Assembly (NCBI GenBank): GCA_002720095.2
Contig: PBGP02000002.1
Coordinates: 75,242 to 139,241 of the forward strand
Direction: 5' to 3'
DNA length: 64,000 nucleotides
Source of the DNA: Methanobacteriota archaeon
GTDB taxonomy: Archaea; Thermoplasmatota; Poseidoniia; Poseidoniales; Poseidoniaceae
Below are positions 9,501-22,189 of this stretch, piece after piece. Below the pieces are notes generated by a model. The model had not been told where the DNA came from. It worked only from the letters and a program-made list of their open reading frames with translations, and did not search any database. The position numbers were made by a program, and so were the translations under genes. Within the stretch, counting starts at the first letter, position 1. Every line of letters starts with the position of its first letter.

Positions 9501-12500
9501 TGTGGGATGAAATTTTCAGATAAACCTGCGTTTGTATCTTGGTGGGATTATGGATTTCAAGCAATGTCACAAGGTGATCATCCAACAGTTGCGGATAATT
9601 TCCAGACTGGAATTCCAACAGCTGGTAACATGCTTCTAGCTCGTAATCAAGACGATGTAGTTGCAATGTTCATCACTAGATTAGGAATAGGTGATGTAGT
9701 TTGGAGTGGAGGCAATCACTATTCAAATTCCTTCAAATCAATAATTGAAAGTAATCTTGAAACACCTCAATATGAAGAATTCTATTTAGTGACGAGGGGA
9801 TTAACTCAAGAAATAGCCAAAGAAAGAATGTTTGAGGTTTACGAATGGACCGAGGCCACGACTAATCAAGGGGTATTGGCTTTATCTAGAGGATATGTTG
9901 TTGAAGATGGAGTAAAAACCGATAATTACGTTTATAGAATTTATGAAGGAGAAAAGCAACTCGGAAATGATTATCTGACTGAGGCAGAAGCAAAATCAGC
10001 CTTCGAAGATCGAGTAGCCAACAGAGATGTAATTACAGAATATTTCGACGAGGACTCTGGACAGACATTTGGAGCAAGTCATTATGTGGTTGGGGATTAT
10101 TGGTATACATCTGACATCATCGAGAAGTTCGATGATGCTGGAACATCAATCCACAGACAGAATTCTCAAATTGCATTAGCAACGCAAGTTTTGACAGGCT
10201 CTCTAGATTCTGAACAAATTAATGATTTGTACAACGAAATAATTCAATTAGATATCTATGAAGTTCCAGACAGTGAAGGAGCTCCCGGTCAGACAATTAC
10301 GAGAAATCATGAGATATCTTATTTTGCAATAGATACTCGACTTTATCCTCTTGGAGGAGGGGCGTACTTAGATACATCTTTCAATAGGAAAAACCCTACA
10401 GGGATATTTTATGCTCCAACAATCCTTTCTGGACAAGATCCAGCGCATTTTATGAATACCATTTACGAAACGCAAAGAGGTACTGAGAGTATAATTGAGC
10501 GAACAGCTGAGGATTTTAATGAACAATATAAAATGGATGTTTTGAGAAGTCAAAGCGGTGGAGATGTTGAAATAATAGAGTTGGTAGATGTAAGATACGA
10601 CCATTCAGAATCATTTTTTGATACTATGCTAGCGAGAACATATGTAGGCTATGGAGCTTCAGATTTAGGTCTCACTGACTACACTGGAACAGTATCGGCC
10701 ACCCCTAAAACAATGTTATCTTCCGCATCTTCAGGAACTCCTGGCTCTGCTTTAGAATCTGCATGGCCTCTTCCTGGAGCAATGATGAATCACTTTGTAA
10801 TCGCAAATTGGTATGACGAAAGAGGAGATTTCGAGAATTTTGGACTAGGAGAAGCTAATTTTGGCGTTAAGGTGATGAAATATTATGCAGGAGCAGAATT
10901 ATGTGGTTCAGTAACTGTCCCAGAATTAGATACACCTATTGCAGGGGCCACATTACTTATCGAAAGAGACGGATTCAGTGGTGAAGGTACTGAAGATCTT
11001 GATAACAGGACTTATTGGATTCCTATTGGAACAACTACTACTGATTCTGGTGGAAATTATTGTTTTACAGCACCGGCTGGTAGAATTAGAGTTACAGCTT
11101 TAACAGGAGAATTTGATAGTTCTGCAGATTTAATCACAATACAATCTGGTGAACTTGATGTATATTCAATGAATTTAGATATCATTGGACAGAATACAGG
11201 TGAACGAGTTGTCAATCCAATTACGGGGTTACTATCAGAAGTATCAGGAATGATGTGGTTAGGTGAAAATGAGATAAATATTACTTCTGAGCAGGCTGAA
11301 AGAAAACCAAATGCCGAGGTTTCCAAGTTAGACATTGAATTAGAAACATCATCTGCTTCAGGTGTCGTAAATTGGGAAGGTGAAGGACAATTCTCTGGAT
11401 TACCCCTAGTTGAAACTGAATTCGTACTGCAGAATGTTTGGAATGAAGAAATATCTTATAATGTTAGCACGATAAACAAAACAGTTTCTGGGGAGGATTT
11501 AGTAATTGAGGGGGAAGGTATTGCTGTTTACACAGAAACTGATGGTGTTGTACAATCGCTAAATAATGAGAACCTCAGAGTTTCAAACTTTATTGGGAAT
11601 TACTCGAGATATTTGTCTACTGGTCAATCATACACAGGTAATGGAACATGGAGTGGTAAGGGAATTCTTGAAGCTTCATGGTTAGAAGATACAAATATAA
11701 GCGAATGTATCAATTCGACAGTTCCGAATGGTTCAGAAGTATGTCTGGGTGTTGATGGTAAATATTTGATAAATGGAACATTAGTTGCAAGTGGAAGATT
11801 TACTGCAGATGAATTGACTGAACTAACAACATTTTTGGATAATGCAACATTTGAAGCGTCAGGAAAATTCGTAGGAACGGGAGTCTTTGAAGGTACAGCT
11901 CAGTATTCTGGTGTTGGAGATTACAGTGGAGATATGGTTGTTCCTGGCACATTTTATGCCAACGATATTGCCCCTGGTGAGTATAAAATGTATGCAATAT
12001 TTAACAACGGAAGAACATCAGACGTTATTGAAGAAATTACTGTAGGTTTAGAACACACAGGAGATCTTGAATTATCTCTAACTGGTTTACAAGTATCTGG
12101 TTTAATTTTCGATGAATCAGGAGATGCAGTAAATGCTACTGTCGAAATTATCGATTTGGACCTAGATACACAAACATGTACTGAAGTTAACCTCAATAAT
12201 GACGGAATTTGGGTAGACAGTACTCAATCTTTATTCAGTCCTGCTATTAATTGTCTAAAATTTAGTTCAGGAGAAGAAGGTAATGTCAGTATAGGGCCTC
12301 TATCACCAGGTAATTACTCACTTCGAGTAGATTTAGATGGTGATTTGCAGTATGAATTAAACTCCACTCTAAATGAGCAAAATAATCAACTGACATTTAT
12401 TGGTGAAATATTGGAACATGGAGATGTAGAATTTTCTATTAGTCCAGTGGTTATTAACGAATCCAATATTAATCAACCAGATATAATTGATGTTAGTAAC

Positions 12501-15500
12501 ACTTTAGTCACATTTACTTCAGTAGATGATGGCACAGTTGTAAATATTTCATCAGATGAAAATGGTGTTGTAAATGCAGAACTGCCACTTGGTGATTGGA
12601 TAATGAAAAGTAAAAGCGGTAATGATTTACTACTTTGGCAGGAATTCAATCTAAATAGTGAAAATTTAAATCTTGAGGATATTAAATTCTCCCGTTCTAT
12701 TCTGGTGCAAGGTTCGTTAGAAACCCAAGTTCGTGATGACAATAATCAACTAGTACTTCAGCCTTTAAATGGTATTTCAGTTAAATTTAGAAGTGGAAGT
12801 ATACAGGTGATTGTGGAATCAGACAATAATGGTGAGTTCGATTTAGAATTACCTTCTGGAATGGAGTTTGACGTAACTACTGAAACTCCAGACGGTATGG
12901 TTTCTGCAACTAACGTGAACATTTCAAAAGATATGGATAATGTTAATCTCATAATTTTCGCAAAGCAAAGTGTGAGCTGGTATCATTCGGGTAAAGTACT
13001 CTTAAATCCGAATAATGTGACTTATGATAACTCAATCCCTGATTTCGAAAATTTTGAGGTTTATGCGACATATCTTGATAGTGGAGGAGATGAATTTTTA
13101 GATTCATTCATTGGAGTCACTTGGGTATCCGAGGTAGATGACTCTGGAAGATTTGAGTTCTTACTCCCTCTAGGGAATTATTCATTGATGGCAAGTGAGG
13201 AAATTTTACAGGTCTCTGAGACCATTTATACCTCAAACAGCACTGTGGGTGACTCATTGGATTGGAATTTAGAAGCTAATCCTTTACCTGTAAATGTTGA
13301 AATTAGGACATTTATTGATGACAATGGAGACCAATCATTTGATAATGGTACTCCTGTGAATATTGACTTTAGAATAGTCCCAACAGATTCGAGCCAAGAT
13401 CAAATAAACATTACTTCAGAATTATTCGATGAAGATGGTATACTAAACGTTGACCTTCCGTTTGGCGAATATTTCATAGAAATGGATACACAAAATATCG
13501 ATAACGGAAGTGAATTTGATACATTATTTGTCTCAACACCCGCTCCAATTAAGATAGGTATATCTGGTATTGATGAGCCTATTGATTTAGGTTTAGTTCC
13601 TACTTGGAAGCTTGATGTAGAGCTTGTAGATCAAAAATTTGAACCACTGGATAATGTATCCGTAATATTTGAAAGTTTAGACGAAAATTCAATATCAACT
13701 GATGTGATACTTTATGCAGATGAAAATGGTACAATTTTGGAATACGTTCGTTCTGGGAATTACTCGGTTACAACAAGATTAATTGATGTTGAAGGAACAT
13801 CACAAATCTTTAACGCTAAGATAAGTATTGACGAGAATCCTGATAATAGAACTTTTGTATGGAGAACTTTAGAGGTAGCTAATTTAAATTTGACGTTGAT
13901 AGATACTAATTTAGCTGAAAATAATTCTTTACCACCTTTAAGTCTCATAGCGGTATCTAATGATGGTCTTCATGAAGTAAATTTACCATTCAACAATGAA
14001 TCTGGTTTTGTCAGCGCACAGTTATATCCTGGTAATTGGAATCTAGAATTAAACCACACTGATTCGAAAGATGGTCTGAGATGGGTTTTAGAAAATTTTG
14101 AGTTGGGAGAGCTTTCAGCGAATGAGACAATAGTTACTAATGTCGAGTTAAACCGATTTGTAGAGGTCAGTGGTACTGTATTCTGGGATTTCAATGAAGA
14201 TGGTGAATATCAATCAAATGAAGCTCTAGGGAATTCAGAAGTTAGGATCGAATCTGATGGCTTCGAGACACTGAATATGACGACTGATGAGGAGAATGGA
14301 AATTGGAACTTTTATGTACCAGCATCAAAAGATTATTCAATTAATGTTACAAGAACAGGTTTCAATTACAATAATTCATTATTTGTAAAGGTGCTGAACA
14401 CTTCTATAAACAGTAATTCTGAAGATTATTCAACGGATATTTCTTTGGATGCAGATAACGTAACAGTATCAGGAAGAATTGACCTTCAGTATGGTTTTGA
14501 AAGTATCTCTAATCAAATCTACAGTGATTTAATGATTGAATTAATTCCAGCAGCAGATGAAGGGTACGAGAGAGATAGTGTAGAAATAATATTTGAAGAA
14601 AATGATGAGGGAGAACTTATTTGGAGTGCAGTTGTAGAACCTGGAAAATGGATTTTACATGCTGAAGCGACAAATTTCCACATGGTTGTTTATGATTCAT
14701 TTGAGGCAGAAATCATTGATGGCGCGGAATATAATACTACTCTGAAAGCAGGAGGTTACGTCCCAATAAGTACTAGATGGACTGACTTTTCTGGAGATGA
14801 AAGGAATATTACTACCTTACAATCTACAAATTCAACTATCACAGATATAGTTTATCTGACTATGTCATTTAATGATGCAAAATGGAATATTTCTCTTGCT
14901 GAAGAAATTGAAACATACTTAGTTCCGGCAGGTACATTACAAATTTCAGGGGAATTTACAGTCCTGGAAATGGGAATGGAGATGGAATATACAGGTGATG
15001 TAATTACAGGAGCATCATCTCCTGGTTTAGCTGATGACGGGACACTTTCGACCGTTACTTCTGCTGAAGCAGTCATAGAGTTTAATAGAATTTTAGTACA
15101 TAAAATCGATTATTCAGTGAATCAAATAATATCCAATGACGAAGAACATGAATTCAATGATGGAGATATGATTAATGCGAAAATAAAAGATATTAACGGT
15201 GATGGTATTACTGATACTTACCATGATATTTTAATTAAGTTAAATTTAGAATACGCAGGTAATTTAGCTAAAGAGAACTATACGTTTACAGCATCAGTTG
15301 CGGGTGCAGATAGTGAGTTCTGGCAAATTGACTTCGAAATCAGTGAAGATGAGTTTGATACCTCGAAAAACATGACATTTGGAATTTCAGAATCACTGAA
15401 CAGTAGTGAAATCATTATGAAAATCAAATTACCCGATGGTGAAAATTCTATTTCATATGATACTGGACACAATGTTAGAGTTATCGCTACATCTGAGACA

Positions 15501-16307
15501 GGTGAATCAAGTAACTATGACTTAAAGGTTCATATACCTCAAGAATATTCAATTGAAGCATCAGCTCCATATCAAGTAGGTATCACATCTGGAGGAGGTT
15601 CCAGTTCTTTTGATGTTTCAGTAAAGAATCTTGGAAATGGAGATGATAACATCCAGTTTGATATAGATAAATCTGATCTACCTAGTGATTGGACAGTTTC
15701 TCAGCCTCAGCCAAGAATAATTCCTCCTAATGGCACCTCTGAAGTAGGAATTTCAGTCATTATGCCTGAAAATACTTTTGAAGGACAATATGTTTTACAC
15801 GTTAACGTAACGAGTGAATCAGGAGAAACAGAGGTTATTGATGTAATAGTGTTAGTATCTAAAGCGAAGTTAAGAATGGATACTCCAAGTATGGGCGCTG
15901 GTGGCGGGGTTGTACGTCAGCCTGTTGACTTTTCGATTGTAGTACACAATGATGGGTTAATCACCGCTGAAGGAGTAACTATTGAAGGTTATTTAGTAGA
16001 ACTAAATATCAGTGCAGTTTCAATGCCTGTCAATATTTTACCAGGTCAAAATGAAACAGTTACTGTTCTATTTGATACTAATGAAATTGTAGCTGGTGAT
16101 TATAAGTTTGAGTTTACTCTAGATGCAGGAACTACTCCATTAGATAATGAATCAAATTTAGAAGTTGAGCTAACAAAGGTTAAATTCTCAGTTCAAGATT
16201 CTGCAGGAAGTGGGAATATTGTACCTATCATTATTATCTGTATTTTTGCAATCGGAATTTATTCATTTGTTAGAAGCAGAAGAACAGGTACAGGCCCAGG
16301 ATTCTAA
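6561..16307 (+). CDS. aglB: Giant oligosaccharyltransferase (AglB/STT3) with extra N-terminal membrane domain and long extracellular extension
   Basis: A protein of about 3248 residues, roughly three times the usual AglB length. AglB moves lipid-linked glycans onto Asn of exported proteins. STT3 motifs are intact: the first acidic motif GGSDPWYM (D424), ADHDAF (D540/D542), the TIAE external-loop motif (747-750) and WWDYG (994-998). Two parts are unusual. Residues 1-370 form an additional domain of about nine or ten membrane segments before the STT3 core. From about residue 1446 there is an extension of about 1800 residues: several carboxypeptidase-regulatory/CnaB-like beta sandwiches, a Gly-alternating stretch (about 1600-1795), a NEW3-like domain (about 3005-3100), a CARDB-like domain and a C-terminal helix (about 3217-3238) ending in RSRRTGTGPGF. 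The frame is open throughout. The ATG at 6561 has a GAGGG site; the ATG at 6543 is the alternative. Confidence 0.92.
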   Translation: MENENEETIAVSFGRFGDVGRLLIAPFAILIALFGGMLFGVNIDLNDFVVPLVVLGCASMMATAPIFGEKFIGDKLSSNLIVGLYLILAIVVSSIVANIFGGVVGFLFTLTSIIGYIFVRLNKNEEFVILTFFSIGFYASLGVAGAVESMLPEIDYTATYTNELNELRGVTAEMFFTFLFIMTSLGIIFAILQRNILQSPGSGSWFKYLPNVEEGYKPVGPLLVALSMWSFAHILTLIHFALLGGISDEVVQDLGMTGEQIRMSGQYLSVWWALFTGIIAIITAFFYSERWFTRSMLISATWILYSFGRFQEQGYFEQFISPNEDGARWIDLLSEGIGMWLWLGITFFTFVLVFYFSTHEKYGNKMNRTIGDIGNARAFWNENWASVLIAGAFAFGLTIRVVWNVLPAMNAIGTGGWDLTGGSDPWYMKRAIDYIIAERAHFIFDADRAYPIGDINPRPPLFTWSLALGGLILAPILGISAENAVWWSIGALPAIYGALIIFPVAGMAREVFGKGAGVLAAWLIAFMPGHVSHTTFALADHDAFVLLFATVGFYYYIMSMKNINEDKILIKSGWNPTNLLLGFSKVWENQRLATSYSILSGVSFAIVALAWKGFIYAPSIIFVFFMIQILFNLFRRRDSMAITVLTVTMLLALWLTSLPFYMHPELGLLLNGEFQAMFYISGLILVSGYIVCSARDKPWLLVIGTGTVLVVIPLFLVWLQWLLGYSDAGSTLFTGGGYFSKNKIFGTIAEAQAPSRGLLFGSFGAIIFVSALARGFGLSWSGLRHRKVPELLLAVWVLLASYMAWSAGRFVYNATPVMAIVSAGAFSWLWANSGWDGLVKQWRRMGINTPGARFTSGRKVLFKSPGFIAIFMIFIMVFSQHATYGLDAAIPRGSDKASDVDEELYNLMPDFLRWSNIIDGTAYEDVQGYWFLNSFGPGFNDYYWNAAYDWLSEQDKIHTGVNDEVSCNELEGNWNSETKTCGMKFSDKPAFVSWWDYGFQAMSQGDHPTVADNFQTGIPTAGNMLLARNQDDVVAMFITRLGIGDVVWSGGNHYSNSFKSIIESNLETPQYEEFYLVTRGLTQEIAKERMFEVYEWTEATTNQGVLALSRGYVVEDGVKTDNYVYRIYEGEKQLGNDYLTEAEAKSAFEDRVANRDVITEYFDEDSGQTFGASHYVVGDYWYTSDIIEKFDDAGTSIHRQNSQIALATQVLTGSLDSEQINDLYNEIIQLDIYEVPDSEGAPGQTITRNHEISYFAIDTRLYPLGGGAYLDTSFNRKNPTGIFYAPTILSGQDPAHFMNTIYETQRGTESIIERTAEDFNEQYKMDVLRSQSGGDVEIIELVDVRYDHSESFFDTMLARTYVGYGASDLGLTDYTGTVSATPKTMLSSASSGTPGSALESAWPLPGAMMNHFVIANWYDERGDFENFGLGEANFGVKVMKYYAGAELCGSVTVPELDTPIAGATLLIERDGFSGEGTEDLDNRTYWIPIGTTTTDSGGNYCFTAPAGRIRVTALTGEFDSSADLITIQSGELDVYSMNLDIIGQNTGERVVNPITGLLSEVSGMMWLGENEINITSEQAERKPNAEVSKLDIELETSSASGVVNWEGEGQFSGLPLVETEFVLQNVWNEEISYNVSTINKTVSGEDLVIEGEGIAVYTETDGVVQSLNNENLRVSNFIGNYSRYLSTGQSYTGNGTWSGKGILEASWLEDTNISECINSTVPNGSEVCLGVDGKYLINGTLVASGRFTADELTELTTFLDNATFEASGKFVGTGVFEGTAQYSGVGDYSGDMVVPGTFYANDIAPGEYKMYAIFNNGRTSDVIEEITVGLEHTGDLELSLTGLQVSGLIFDESGDAVNATVEIIDLDLDTQTCTEVNLNNDGIWVDSTQSLFSPAINCLKFSSGEEGNVSIGPLSPGNYSLRVDLDGDLQYELNSTLNEQNNQLTFIGEILEHGDVEFSISPVVINESNINQPDIIDVSNTLVTFTSVDDGTVVNISSDENGVVNAELPLGDWIMKSKSGNDLLLWQEFNLNSENLNLEDIKFSRSILVQGSLETQVRDDNNQLVLQPLNGISVKFRSGSIQVIVESDNNGEFDLELPSGMEFDVTTETPDGMVSATNVNISKDMDNVNLIIFAKQSVSWYHSGKVLLNPNNVTYDNSIPDFENFEVYATYLDSGGDEFLDSFIGVTWVSEVDDSGRFEFLLPLGNYSLMASEEILQVSETIYTSNSTVGDSLDWNLEANPLPVNVEIRTFIDDNGDQSFDNGTPVNIDFRIVPTDSSQDQINITSELFDEDGILNVDLPFGEYFIEMDTQNIDNGSEFDTLFVSTPAPIKIGISGIDEPIDLGLVPTWKLDVELVDQKFEPLDNVSVIFESLDENSISTDVILYADENGTILEYVRSGNYSVTTRLIDVEGTSQIFNAKISIDENPDNRTFVWRTLEVANLNLTLIDTNLAENNSLPPLSLIAVSNDGLHEVNLPFNNESGFVSAQLYPGNWNLELNHTDSKDGLRWVLENFELGELSANETIVTNVELNRFVEVSGTVFWDFNEDGEYQSNEALGNSEVRIESDGFETLNMTTDEENGNWNFYVPASKDYSINVTRTGFNYNNSLFVKVLNTSINSNSEDYSTDISLDADNVTVSGRIDLQYGFESISNQIYSDLMIELIPAADEGYERDSVEIIFEENDEGELIWSAVVEPGKWILHAEATNFHMVVYDSFEAEIIDGAEYNTTLKAGGYVPISTRWTDFSGDERNITTLQSTNSTITDIVYLTMSFNDAKWNISLAEEIETYLVPAGTLQISGEFTVLEMGMEMEYTGDVITGASSPGLADDGTLSTVTSAEAVIEFNRILVHKIDYSVNQIISNDEEHEFNDGDMINAKIKDINGDGITDTYHDILIKLNLEYAGNLAKENYTFTASVAGADSEFWQIDFEISEDEFDTSKNMTFGISESLNSSEIIMKIKLPDGENSISYDTGHNVRVIATSETGESSNYDLKVHIPQEYSIEASAPYQVGITSGGGSSSFDVSVKNLGNGDDNIQFDIDKSDLPSDWTVSQPQPRIIPPNGTSEVGISVIMPENTFEGQYVLHVNVTSESGETEVIDVIVLVSKAKLRMDTPSMGAGGGVVRQPVDFSIVVHNDGLITAEGVTIEGYLVELNISAVSMPVNILPGQNETVTVLFDTNEIVAGDYKFEFTLDAGTTPLDNESNLEVELTKVKFSVQDSAGSGNIVPIIIICIFAIGIYSFVRSRRTGTGPGF

Positions 16308-16330
16308 TTTAAGATATTAGAGGTATATTG

Positions 16331-17557
16331 GTGAGTAGAGAATTGGAACATTTAGAATTGATTCCTGAGTCAAATGAACCTAGGATTTTAACTGCAGTTG
16401 ATCCACAAACATTGCACGATGATGATGATGAATTTCGTACGACATCTACTGGATGGCCGACTGATAGATTAGCGTTAATACATGTCAGCAATAGAAGAAT
16501 TAGACCCTCAGGTTTTCTACTATTTTTGACGATGTTAATTGTAACTTGGATATTATTACAACCAATTTATTCTATTTTAGATGAAGTACAATCTCCAAAT
16601 TCTGATTGGGCTTATCAATATGTCGGAATACGACAAGCACAACAACTTGGATTATATGGTGGTGGAATAAATGTATGTGTCGTAGATACTGGAGTTGATT
16701 TAGTTCACCCTGATTTGGAACACCTCTCAAAAACAATACTCTACAAGGACTTCGTTTCTGATAGTATTGAACCTGTAGACTATGCAGAAGATGGTCATGG
16801 AACGTTAATAGTTGGATTGCTTGCAGCAAACGGTAGTCTGGTAGGTTCTGCACCTGGAGTCAAACTAATGGTTGCTAGTGCATTGGGTGAAGATGAAATG
16901 GGTAGTGATGAAGCAGTTGCTAATGCAGTAGATTGGTGCAAGTCTAACAGAGCAGATATAATTAGTCTTTCTTTAGGAGGTAGTCAAGATATCGAAGATC
17001 CTTTGGATAATTTGGCTGTTAAATCTGTTCAAGATGCTATAAATTTAGGAATCTATGTTGTAGCAGCTGCTGGAAACGATGGTGGAATTAATGATGATGG
17101 ACGTGTTTCAGTGCCTGCGAACGTACCAGGTGTAATTTCAGTAGGTGCTCTTAATCCTGATGGTTCTTTGTGGGAAAAAAGTAGTAGGGGTGATAATCTG
17201 GCAGGTAACGGAGAAAACCCCCGAGAATCTCCCAATAAAAAACCAGAAATTACTGCTCCAGGAGTAAATGTAGTATCTACTTGGATTGATGGAAAATTCT
17301 CATCGAGTACTGGTACTAGTGATTCTACTGTATTCGTGACTGGAGCTCTCGCTTTGGCATTAGAATCTAACTCCCAATTAAAGCCAACTTGGGACAACAC
17401 GGATAGGAGTAATTGTATTCAGGTTGTAAAAAAAGCGCTTATGGATAGTGCAAATCCGTTTGAAGCTCAGGCAATACCTCATGATGACAGATATGGTTAT
17501 GGAGCCTTAAACACAATAGGATTGATTGAACTTTTGGGGAATGTTGAGGATTGTTAA
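16331..17557 (+). CDS. Membrane-anchored subtilisin-like serine protease (S8)
   Basis: About 408 residues. The likely start is GTG 16331, 6 nt after a GAGGT site; a TTG lies one codon upstream. The first 60 residues are hydrophilic and cytoplasmic, followed by one signal-anchor helix (about 60-82, GFLLFLTMLIVTWILL), so the catalytic domain is outside. The triad is visible: D119 in VVDTGVDL, H156 in DGHGTLI and S330 in GTSDST. AAGNDGG supplies the oxyanion Asn. The usual GTSMATPH box is diverged to GTSDSTVFVTGA, but the serine remains. There is no cleavable signal peptide or I9 propeptide. It starts 23 bp after aglB and is probably co-transcribed; a role in processing surface glycoproteins is inference. 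Confidence 0.9.
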   Translation: MSRELEHLELIPESNEPRILTAVDPQTLHDDDDEFRTTSTGWPTDRLALIHVSNRRIRPSGFLLFLTMLIVTWILLQPIYSILDEVQSPNSDWAYQYVGIRQAQQLGLYGGGINVCVVDTGVDLVHPDLEHLSKTILYKDFVSDSIEPVDYAEDGHGTLIVGLLAANGSLVGSAPGVKLMVASALGEDEMGSDEAVANAVDWCKSNRADIISLSLGGSQDIEDPLDNLAVKSVQDAINLGIYVVAAAGNDGGINDDGRVSVPANVPGVISVGALNPDGSLWEKSSRGDNLAGNGENPRESPNKKPEITAPGVNVVSTWIDGKFSSSTGTSDSTVFVTGALALALESNSQLKPTWDNTDRSNCIQVVKKALMDSANPFEAQAIPHDDRYGYGALNTIGLIELLGNVEDC

Positions 17558-17624
17558 CATCCTAATTATTCATATTCTTAGGGATGGATTTTAGATAGAT
17601 AACTTCTCGCTTACGGCGTTAGGC

Positions 17625-22127
<4,503 letters not shown>

Positions 22128-22141
22128 TGTAGTCATTAACC

Positions 22142-22181
22142 ATTATATATCACTGTATTCATAATTAAAATACAAAGAGGA
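22142..22181 (+). promoter_or_regulatory. Probable TATA box and ribosome binding site of the STAND regulator
   Basis: ATTATATAT at 22142-22150 lies about 40-47 bp before the ATG at 22190, a fitting distance for an archaeal TATA box with a short leader. GAGGA at 22177-22181 is spaced 8 nt from the ATG. This suggests that the regulator has its own promoter rather than only read-through from the gene upstream. Confidence 0.5.
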
Positions 22182-22189
22182 ACGATAAA

